DNA of 10,907 nucleotides from an uncultured Oceanospirillaceae bacterium (GTDB taxonomy: Bacteria > Pseudomonadota > Gammaproteobacteria > Pseudomonadales > Balneatricaceae). Both the position numbers and the translations under genes were made by a program. Positions 1 to 7,100 of the stretch are shown here, piece after piece. The DNA lies in NCBI GenBank assembly GCA_946221045.1, contig CAMIIY010000035.1:1-10907 (forward strand). The letters run 5' to 3'. How positions within the stretch are numbered: position 1 is the first letter of the stretch; every line of letters starts with the position of its first letter. The notes under the pieces were generated by a model, which saw nothing but the letters and a program-made list of their open reading frames with translations, was not told the origin of the DNA and made no database searches.

Positions 1-1614
1 ACCAAACTCAGCCTTAAAAACATCCTGCTCAACCAGCTCTTCAATACGCGTGAAGGTATTCGTGGCCTTGATACGACATTCAAGCGCCAGGGTTCTGATG
101 CCATGTACAATCGGAAAGATGCCACCTTTTTTAATATCCAGCTCACCTTTGTCTTTCAGATTGCCAAAAAACGTAAGCGGTGTATCGAACTCAAGCGAAG
201 CTTTGGCAAAGTGCGAAAAAAACACATCATTGTTGCGCAAATGCCGCATAAACCAGTTACGACCGGCTTTAAAAATGGCCGGGTTACCCGCTACCGGCTT
301 AGCATCCACAGCAATCGCCAGATTCATCTGAGAGTCACCGTCAAATTTGGACGCCCAGTCCGCCAGCATGCCGGTCCACTGACTCAGGGATTTCACCCAG
401 GCCGGATTGGATACCATAATATTGCCGGGACATGGCGGGAAACCGAATTCAATCAGGGTTTTACTGAAGGTATTCAGCGCATCCTGCATACCCGGCCAGC
501 CCAGACCATCACGATAAATCACGGCATTATCCTGATCCGTTTTCATGATCTGTTCGCCGCGTCCTTCAGAACCCATCACCAGCAGACAGACATGAGGCTG
601 CATATCGGCCGGAATAATCAAATCGAATAATTTGGCAATAATGCGACCGTTCATGGCTGCGAGCAGATCCATGGCAAAACGGGTTTTAACACCATGAGAC
701 ACCAGCGCTTTGATCAGATCATCCAGACCAAATGCAGCCTCTTTAAGGTCTTCGATTGTCTGCGCCCGCTCAATACGCAGACCAATAACATGCGAATGAC
801 TGGAGAAATAGCTCAACACATCGGTCAGCTCAACAACACCACTGAGGATGTCGTACTGCATCACCACCAGACGCTCAATCTGTTGTTGAGTCATGAGAAT
901 CAGCGCATTAAACAGATAATCCCCGGGCTGAATTGTTACCAGACGATAGCTGGCAATCTCCGAAACCGGCGTCGTCAGAGGCAACTCTCGCACAATAACG
1001 GCATCCAACAGGTCAGTCCCTGTAACCATGCCATAGCGACCGCCCTTTTTGACCAGCAAGCAGTCGGCTTTTTTCTCGCGCATCAGCAACGTGGCTTCGC
1101 GGATTGAGGTGCCTTCCAGAATAATCAGTGGCTCACGCACCAGGCTATCGGATACCTTTGCGAGCATAAACTCAGCCATATCCTGATCACCACCGTGCTG
1201 AGCCACAATCTCTGACTTTGCGCTCAGGTTCTGCTGGAAATAATCAGCAAACAAGCTGTTACTGGACATCAGATCCAGCAGGATCTTGGTCGGAATCAGG
1301 TGACAGATTGTCTCCTCTTCCGCAATAAAGTCATGAATCGCCCGGCCACGAATAGCCGACCAGGCGCCAAAATAATCTTCATTGGTATAGTGCACAAACA
1401 CATGCTGAGTGGCTTCTTCACCCGGCTGAAACACCTCACTCTCTCTGACGCGTCCTTTCAAAATAACAAACACACCCTCCGGTTCTGCACCCGTTGCCAG
1501 CAGGGTTTCACCTTTCTGGAAATAGCAGATATCAAGGCTATTACCCAATAACCGCTGTTCGTTCTCATCCAGCAGACTAAAGGGCAGGTTTGTCATTTTG
1601 AAAGAATCGGACAT
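1..1614 (-). CDS. DUF294-type nucleotidyltransferase/CBS/cyclic-nucleotide-binding-like protein (C-terminus cut off by window edge)
   Basis: The reading frame is open for 538 codons from the ATG at 1614 to the left edge, so the C-terminus is missing; the family is usually a little over 600 residues. Domains in order are a cNMP-binding-like beta barrel (about residues 15-125), a pair of CBS domains (about 146-270), a DUF294 nucleotidyltransferase-like domain with G348-S-E-G-R-G-E-Q355 followed by D360 and D362 (TDQDN), and the start of the DUF294 C-terminal domain (from about 395). The GS...D-x-D pattern is the metal- and nucleotide-binding signature of the GlnD-like fold. Substrate and role are not established; an intracellular signalling or sensing role is inferred. 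The barrel has FGAW where a cAMP-binding cassette usually has FGE, and no obvious Arg-Ser/Thr pair, so cAMP binding is doubtful. No signal peptide or membrane segment is visible. The start is supported by GGAGGG at 1618-1623, five bases upstream. Family members are often found beside acetate symporter genes, as here. Confidence 0.9.
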   Translation of the reverse strand, partial: MSDSFKMTNLPFSLLDENEQRLLGNSLDICYFQKGETLLATGAEPEGVFVILKGRVRESEVFQPGEEATQHVFVHYTNEDYFGAWSAIRGRAIHDFIAEEETICHLIPTKILLDLMSSNSLFADYFQQNLSAKSEIVAQHGGDQDMAEFMLAKVSDSLVREPLIILEGTSIREATLLMREKKADCLLVKKGGRYGMVTGTDLLDAVIVRELPLTTPVSEIASYRLVTIQPGDYLFNALILMTQQQIERLVVMQYDILSGVVELTDVLSYFSSHSHVIGLRIERAQTIEDLKEAAFGLDDLIKALVSHGVKTRFAMDLLAAMNGRIIAKLFDLIIPADMQPHVCLLVMGSEGRGEQIMKTDQDNAVIYRDGLGWPGMQDALNTFSKTLIEFGFPPCPGNIMVSNPAWVKSLSQWTGMLADWASKFDGDSQMNLAIAVDAKPVAGNPAIFKAGRNWFMRHLRNNDVFFSHFAKASLEFDTPLTFFGNLKDKGELDIKKGGIFPIVHGIRTLALECRIKATNTFTRIEELVEQDVFKAEFG

Positions 1615-1633
1615 GTATCCCTCCAATTAAGAT

Positions 1634-1669
1634 TAAAAAAGGGCGCACCAACCTACGCTGGGCGCCCTT
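1634..1669 (-). terminator. Intrinsic terminator or attenuator after the symporter gene
   Basis: On the minus strand a perfect 8-bp stem, AAGGGCGC (1669-1662) with GCGCCCTT (1646-1639), can be extended inward by CCA/TGG around a bulge. It runs straight into a T tract (complement of 1635-1640). It lies 24 bases after the symporter stop codon and ends about 11 bases before the Shine-Dalgarno site of the DUF294 gene. It should end most symporter transcripts, with read-through possibly feeding the next gene. Confidence 0.85.
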
Positions 1670-1693
1670 ATCAGGCATATCTAGCCGAGATGC

Positions 1694-3496
1694 TTAGTGG
1701 GCGTGAGCCGAACCAGCACCGCGTGGGATACGCAGATCTTCTACGATATCCTGGATTTCCTGTGGTGGTTCAGCCGTAGCCAGAGATACCACAGCACCCA
1801 CTACGATGTGCAGGATCGCACCTACAGTACCGAAGCCACCTGGAGAGATACCCATGAAGTATTCTGCAGAAGTACCGCCACCGAAAGCGAAGTAGTACAT
1901 GTAGCACATAGTGGTTACCAAACCTACCAGCATACCGGCGATGGCACCCGCAGAGTTATGACGCTTCCAGAAGATACCCATGATGATGGCCGGGAATACG
2001 GAGGCACATGCCAGACCGAACGCCAATGCCACTACCTGAGCCACGAAGCCCGGTGGGTTGATACCGAAATAACCCGCAATACAGATTGCAACAATCGCTG
2101 CCAGACGCGCATACATAAGTTCTTGCTTGTCAGTCAGATTTGGATTGATGGTTTTCTTCATCAGGTCATGCGAGATCGCGGTAGAGATTACCAGCAACAG
2201 ACCTGCCGCAGTTGACAGTGCTGCCGCAACCGCACCCGCTGCAACCAGAGCAATTACCCAGTTAGGCAACTGAGCGATGTCAGGGTTAGCCAGTACCATG
2301 ATGTCACGGTCAACATACACTTCGTTAGCAAACGGCTGCTTAGACGCATCGAAGCTTGGATCAGTGTTAGCGTTGTCGGTCAGACGTTCGCCGTTCACAC
2401 CTGTACCTTCGATGAAGCTTGGCTTGCCTTTGAAAGCGCCACCCGCAGCGTACTGAACTTTGCCGTCACCGTTACGGTCCTGCCATGCCAGCAGACCTGT
2501 ATTTTCCCAGTTCTTGAACCAGGATGGCATTTCAGCATACGCCGTACCGGTGTTATCCGCACCGTTCAGAGTCTCGATCAGGTTTACACGACCGAAACCT
2601 GCTACACCCGGAACCGCAGTGTACAGCAGCGCGATGAAGATCAGTGCATAACCTGCAGAGATACGCGCATCCTTAACACGTGGCACAGTGAAGAAACGTA
2701 CGATTACGTGTGGCAGACCCGCAGTACCGCACATCAGTGCAACGGTCAGACAGAAGATATCCAGCGTTGACTTGGTGCCGGCTGTATACTGCGCAAAACC
2801 AAGTTCCATGGACAGTTTATCCAGCGTTGCCAGAACCGACATGCCGCTACCTTCCAGCGTCGCACCCAGACCCAGCTGAGGCAGGATGTGACCGGTTACC
2901 TGAGCAGACAGGAAGAATGCAGGCACAGTGAACGCCAGGATCAGTACTATATACTGCGCAACCTGAGTGTAGGTAATACCTTTCATACCACCCAGAACCG
3001 CGTAGAAGAATACGATCGCCATACCAATGATTACACCGGTATTGATGTCAACGTGCAGGTAACGGGAGAACACGATACCTACACCACGCATCTGACCTGC
3101 AACATAAGTGAAGGAGATCACGATGGTACATACAACCGCGATTGTACGTGCAGTAGTGGAGTAGTAACGGTCACCGATAAAGTCAGGCACAGTGAACTTA
3201 CCGAACTTACGCAGATAAGGTGCCAGCAGTAGTGCCAGAAGCACGTAACCACCGGTCCAGCCCATCAGGTAAGCAGAACCGTCGCGGCCGATGAAAGACA
3301 CCAGACCCGCAAGGGAGATAAACGATGCAGCGGACATCCAGTCAGCAGCAGTCGCCATACCGTTGGCAATTGGCGGTACACCGCCACCAGCAACGTAGAA
3401 TTCTTTAGTGGATCCGGCGCGAGCCCAGATCGCAATTGCGATATAGAGGGCGAAGGAACCACCGACGAACAAAAATGTTAATACATCAAGACTCAT
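1694..3496 (-). CDS. Sodium:solute symporter, large subunit (VC_2705-like family; often labelled cation/acetate symporter ActP)
   Basis: This 600-residue SSS/SLC5-family membrane protein begins with a membrane segment (residues 5-25) and has about 13 predicted transmembrane helices. Family motifs include AADWMSAASFISLAG (50-64), GGMKGITYTQ (169-178) and AAALSTAAGLLLV (424-436), the last in the region that forms a sodium site in SSS transporters. It resembles the VC_2705 subfamily, which works with a DUF4212 small subunit, more than E. coli ActP (549 residues, paired with a DUF485 protein). It probably drives sodium-coupled uptake of acetate or another short carboxylate across the inner membrane; the substrate is inferred from acs and crbSR nearby. 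Residues about 305-410 form a long extramembrane loop with an EF-hand-like D340-R-N342-G-D344-G stretch. The small-subunit gene lies 29 bases upstream in the same direction, so the two are very likely co-transcribed. The ATG at 3496 has AGGA about ten bases upstream. Codon choice looks biased as in highly expressed genes. Confidence 0.93.
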   Translation of the reverse strand: MSLDVLTFLFVGGSFALYIAIAIWARAGSTKEFYVAGGGVPPIANGMATAADWMSAASFISLAGLVSFIGRDGSAYLMGWTGGYVLLALLLAPYLRKFGKFTVPDFIGDRYYSTTARTIAVVCTIVISFTYVAGQMRGVGIVFSRYLHVDINTGVIIGMAIVFFYAVLGGMKGITYTQVAQYIVLILAFTVPAFFLSAQVTGHILPQLGLGATLEGSGMSVLATLDKLSMELGFAQYTAGTKSTLDIFCLTVALMCGTAGLPHVIVRFFTVPRVKDARISAGYALIFIALLYTAVPGVAGFGRVNLIETLNGADNTGTAYAEMPSWFKNWENTGLLAWQDRNGDGKVQYAAGGAFKGKPSFIEGTGVNGERLTDNANTDPSFDASKQPFANEVYVDRDIMVLANPDIAQLPNWVIALVAAGAVAAALSTAAGLLLVISTAISHDLMKKTINPNLTDKQELMYARLAAIVAICIAGYFGINPPGFVAQVVALAFGLACASVFPAIIMGIFWKRHNSAGAIAGMLVGLVTTMCYMYYFAFGGGTSAEYFMGISPGGFGTVGAILHIVVGAVVSLATAEPPQEIQDIVEDLRIPRGAGSAHAH

Positions 3497-3525
3497 AGCA
3501 ATGCCGTCCTATTGAACTTTTATTG

Positions 3526-3786
3526 TTATTCGTGAACGTCATACTTCTCGTCAAGCTTGTTCATGCTGAACACATAGGTCCAGATCAAGATGACGAAAAC
3601 GAAGATAGACCCCTGCTGGCCGAACCAGAAACCCAGTGGGAAACCGAAGAACGGAATCTCATTGAGCTGTTCAACAAACAGAATTGCACAGCCATAAGAG
3701 ACTGCGAACCAGATCACGAGGTGAGTCACAATGATGCGCAGGTTTTCGCGCCAATAGGCTTGCGCCTGTTCATTACTGATTGACAT
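3526..3786 (-). CDS. DUF4212 family protein, sodium:solute symporter small subunit
   Basis: This 86-residue protein has two membrane segments (about 18-39 and 59-76). It carries the hallmark DUF4212 / Na_symport_sm pattern: AYWRENLRII near the N-terminus, then FGFPLGFWFGQQGSIFVF (47-64) and a charged C-terminal tail. Family members are usually encoded just before, and sometimes fused to, the large SSS subunit, as seen here with a 29-base gap. It is thought to be an accessory subunit needed for assembly or activity of the transporter; its exact role is not known. The frame extends upstream to 3873, but the ATG at 3786 is preferred: AAGGA lies seven bases before it, it matches the usual family length of about 85-90 residues, and the upstream extension is low in complexity and overlaps the likely promoter. 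An A-rich stretch (complement of the eight T at 3800-3807) precedes the ribosome binding site. Confidence 0.92.
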   Translation of the reverse strand: MSISNEQAQAYWRENLRIIVTHLVIWFAVSYGCAILFVEQLNEIPFFGFPLGFWFGQQGSIFVFVILIWTYVFSMNKLDEKYDVHE

Positions 3787-3846
3787 GACACCATCCTTAT
3801 TTTTTTTATCGAACTTAGATGAATTTTGAGAAGACACGGAGAGCGT

Positions 3847-3875
3847 ATCAAACGCATAGTCCAAACAGAGCACAA
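3847..3875 (-). promoter_or_regulatory. Weak candidate promoter for the symporter genes
   Basis: On the minus strand TTGTGC (3875-3870) and TTTGAT (3852-3847) are separated by exactly 17 bases. Each matches the sigma-70 consensus only partly (3/6 and 4/6), as would be usual for a promoter needing an activator. Transcription would start near 3840, about 54 bases before the small-subunit ATG. The inverted repeat at 3878-3897 would then be centred near -47, a position suitable for an activator. This is inferred from spacing alone. Confidence 0.3.
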
Positions 3876-3877
3876 CT

Positions 3878-3897
3878 TTAGTCGATTCAACGACTAA
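3878..3897. promoter_or_regulatory. Perfect inverted repeat, candidate operator for CrbR or another activator
   Basis: TTAGTCG (3878-3884) and CGACTAA (3891-3897) are exact reverse complements separated by six bases. The site lies 92 bases upstream of the small-subunit ATG, directly beside the candidate promoter. Its dyad symmetry fits a dimeric LuxR-type regulator such as CrbR, whose gene is in this window. The internal GTCGATT also occurs upstream of acs at 10889-10895. The identity of the bound protein is not shown by the sequence. Confidence 0.45.
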
Positions 3898-3932
3898 TGG
3901 ATGATACCCGCTCTGCCAGAACCACTCTTAAA

Positions 3933-3946
3933 CCTCATGATTGAGG
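3933..3946. repeat. Short inverted repeat in the divergent gap
   Basis: CCTCA (3933-3937) and TGAGG (3942-3946) are perfect reverse complements around TGAT. It could be a minor operator half-pair or chance; nothing else supports a function. Confidence 0.2.
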
Positions 3947-4069
3947 CGAGAAGACAGACATTAGGGAGCAAGACAGGGACTGACAAGCTATACAAAGGTC
4001 TAAAGCCCTTGTACTTCAACAGCTTTCTGCCGTAAAAACTGAGAAGCTACCCTTTTCATAACCGATACA

Positions 4070-4090
4070 GGCCTGGCTATTGTCCAGGCC
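4070..4090 (+). promoter_or_regulatory. GC-rich hairpin in the crbS leader
   Basis: GGCCTGG (4070-4076) pairs perfectly with CCAGGCC (4084-4090) around a seven-base loop. It ends seven bases before the crbS Shine-Dalgarno site and has no T tract, so it is not a normal terminator. It could influence crbS translation or mRNA stability, or be an operator. Confidence 0.45.
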
Positions 4091-4097
4091 CATTAAC

Positions 4098-4104
4098 AGG
4101 TGAG
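4098..4104 (+). promoter_or_regulatory. Shine-Dalgarno site that decides the crbS start
   Basis: AGGTGAG at 4098-4104 sits four bases before the ATG at 4109. A possible GTG start at 4100 in the same frame lies inside this site and has no Shine-Dalgarno sequence of its own, so the ATG is chosen. Confidence 0.7.
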
Positions 4105-4108
4105 TTAT

Positions 4109-7100
4109 ATGCTTTCGGGCTGGTCGATCATTCTTATTTCACTGGCATACCTCGGCCTGCTGTTTGGTATTGCCTACTATGGCGACAAAAAGTCATATAA
4201 GGACAACCGCCTGATCAGCTCTCCGGTTATCTATTCTCTGTCACTGGCAGTGTACTGTTCATCATGGACTTTTTACGGCGCAGTCGGACGGGCAACAACC
4301 CATGGCTGGGAGTTCCTGGCTACCTATCTGGGTCCGGTTGTCGTATTTATCTTTGGCTGGCGCCTGATCGAGAAGATGATTCTGATCAGCAAACAGCAAA
4401 ATATCACCAGCATCGCGGACTTTATCTCCTCCCGATACGGTAAAAGTCAGGCACTGGCGGTACTGGTAACCCTGATTGCCGTGATTGGTACTTTGCCCTA
4501 TCTGGCACTGCAACTTAAGGCCGTCGCCATCAGTTTTAACGCCCTGACACCGGCGACGGACGCCGCGCTCAGCAAAGGCAGTGACACCGCCTTGTTTATC
4601 GCCATTATTATGGCCCTGTTTGCCATTTTATTCGGAACACGCCATATCGATGCCACAGAGCACCATCAGGGTCTGGTGCTGGCAGTGGCATTTGAGTCCA
4701 TTGTCAAACTGACCGCGTTTATTGCGGTGGGGCTGTTTGCAATATTCAATGTCTTTGGTGGCGTGGAAGCCGCTACGGTGGAAATCAGTCGGCAACTGAG
4801 TGACCATCTGCACCATTCCGGCATTTTAAAAGACAGTTTCCTGACCCAGTCCCTGCTAGCCTGCGCGGCGGTCATCTGCTTGCCCCGACAGTTCCATGTC
4901 ACCATCGTAGAGAACACCCACCAAAATCATCTGCGGGTGGCTCGCTGGCTGTTCCCGCTTTACCTGATCGTTCTGGCGGTATTTGTACTACCGATTGCCG
5001 TTGCCGGCATGCAACAACTGAGCAACAGCGGCATTGACGCAGACACTTATGTACTGATGCTGCCCCTGAATCTGGGGGCCAATGATCTGGCAACATTTGC
5101 CTTTATTGGCGGACTTTCTGCATCTACCAGCATGGTGATCGTCGCCAGTATCGCGCTGGCGATCATGGTGTGTAATGACATCATCATGCCACTGCTGCTA
5201 CGTATCTCCTGGCTGCATCTGTCAAAAAATCAGGATCTTGGCGCTCTGCTACTCAAGGTGCGGCGCATCACCATTCTTTGCCTGATGCTGCTGGCCTATT
5301 TCTACTACCGCATTCTGGGTGAGCAATTTCCGCTGGCCTCGCTGGGCTGGCTCGCCTTTGTCGCCACCACTCAGTTCCTGCCCGCCATCATTGGTGGCAT
5401 TTACTGGAAGGGCGGCTCCCGCTATGGCGTTCTGGCAGGTCTGGCGGGCGGCTTCACTCTCTGGTTATACACACTGGTTCTGCCGGCCTTCAGTGAAGCC
5501 GGTCTGATAGGCCCGCAATATATGCAGAGCGGCATTCTGGGCATCGACTGGCTCAAACCCACAGCCCTGTTTGGCCTTGAAGGCATCGACGTACTGGCCC
5601 ACGGTGTCTTCTGGAGCCTGACCATTAACAGCGCCCTGTACATTCTGATTTCACGCCGCAGCACTCTGCGACTTGAGGAGCGCATGCAGGCCAGCGCCTT
5701 CGTCGATGTGTATAACAAAGACCTGCTGGAAGCCCCCCATCAGTTTGGTCAGGTGACCGTGGGCGATCTGCAACTGGTGGCAGAACGTTTTCTTGGCATT
5801 AGTCGCACCCAGCACGCATTCACCGGTTTTTTCCTGCAACGAGGAGAAGAGTCACCACTGACCGGAGACAAGGCATCATCCGAGCTGGTGCAGTTCTGTG
5901 AACGTTTGCTGGCAGGCGTTATCGGCGCGTCATCTGCCAAAATCGTACTGGCTTCGACACTGCGCGGCAAAGAGATGCAGCTCGGCGATGTGGTCACTAT
6001 CGTGGATGAAGCCTCCGAAGCTCTTCGCTTTAACCGCTCGCTCCTGCAGTCCACCATTGAGAACATCAGTCTGGGCATCAGCGTAGTTGACCAGCAGATG
6101 CGTCTGGTCGCCTGGAACCGGGTGTATATCGACATCTTTGGTTATCCGGATGGACTGGTCTGCGTGGGCCGCCCGATTGAAGAGATCTTCCGCTACAACG
6201 CCATCAAGGGCGAGTACGGCCCGGGCAACCCGGATGAACAGGTGCGCAAACGCTTACAGTTACTGAAGTCCGGCAAACGTCACAGTTATGAACGTTTTCG
6301 TCCCGATGGCACCGTGCTTGAAGTGCGCGGCAACCCAATGCCAAACGGCGGTTATGTGAATACCTATATGGACATCACTGACCACAAAAATATCGCTGAC
6401 GCCCTGCGGGAGAGCGAGCAGAATATCCGCATCTATACCGATAATGTTCCGGTTCTGATCGCCTATCTGGACCCTGAGCGCCGCTACCTGTTCGTGAACC
6501 GCGCTTACGCTCACGCCTTTGGCAGAGAGCGCCACGAAATCATTGGCAAACAGTGCAACCAGATCATTCCTGCGGAAGAATATGCGCTGCGCAGTCCTTA
6601 TATTACTGCAGCACTGGAGGGCAAACGCCAGCGCTTTGAAACACAGCTGATGAAGCTGGATGGCAGCCTGCGCCACGTGGAAGTCACCTACATCCCTCAT
6701 ATGGGTGAATACGGTGATGTGCTGGGTTACTTCACCCTGTATCAGGATATCACCGAACGTCGCGAAGCAGAGCTGGCGTTGCAGGAAACCAATGAGAACC
6801 TGGAACAACGCGTCAGGGAGCGTACTCATGCCCTCTCTGTGGTCAACAAGGAGTTGCGCAAAGAGAATACGATTCGCTCCCTGATGGAAGACGAATTACG
6901 TCAGGCCAAAGCCGATGCCGATGACGCCAACCTGGGTAAAACCCGCTTCCTCGCTGCCGCCAGCCACGACCTGCTACAACCCCTGAATGCCGCACGCCTG
7001 TTTGCCGCAGCGCTGGCACAACAAACTCACACCAGCGAAACCCAGGAACTGGTCAACAACCTGGACGGCTCCCTGAAAGCAGCTGAAGAGCTGATAACCA

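Larger units (their letters stand above)
3787..4108. other. Divergent regulatory gap between the symporter genes and crbS
   Basis: These 322 bases separate two divergent transcription units and contain no convincing gene. They hold a perfect 7-bp inverted repeat (3878-3897), a shorter one (3933-3946), a small GCGT-N5-ACGC repeat (3843-3855) and a GC-rich hairpin (4070-4090) just before the crbS ribosome binding site. No strong sigma-70 promoter for crbS was found; TTGTAC at 4009-4014 with TAAAAA at 4033-4038 (18-base gap) is the best but is weak. No sigma-54 GG/GC pair with correct spacing was found. Confidence 0.7.

Noticed and set aside
103..630. Long plus-strand open frame (175 codons), with others at 50-331 and 694-1107
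   Set aside because: These lie opposite the DUF294 gene, whose minus-strand frame is open throughout and shows clear domain motifs. The plus-strand translations show no recognisable family or ribosome binding site.
1697..2215. Plus-strand open frames opposite the symporter gene (also 2888-3232)
   Set aside because: They are antisense shadows of a well-recognised membrane protein; their translations are rich in polar residues in an order that mirrors the opposite strand.
3787..3873. Upstream extension of the DUF4212 gene to 3873
   Set aside because: It would add 29 residues not typical of the family, overlap the candidate promoter and ignore the well-placed AAGGA before the ATG at 3786.
3901..3930. 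Possible sigma-54 promoter (TGGCAG on the minus strand)
   Set aside because: The GC element that should follow at the -12 position is absent at the required spacing.
4100..4108. GTG start for crbS three codons upstream
   Set aside because: The GTG overlaps the AGGTGAG Shine-Dalgarno site that serves the ATG at 4109 and has no such site of its own.
6260..6829. 189-codon minus-strand frame inside crbS
   Set aside because: It lies opposite the PAS domains of CrbS, whose frame and residues are well supported; no start signal is seen.
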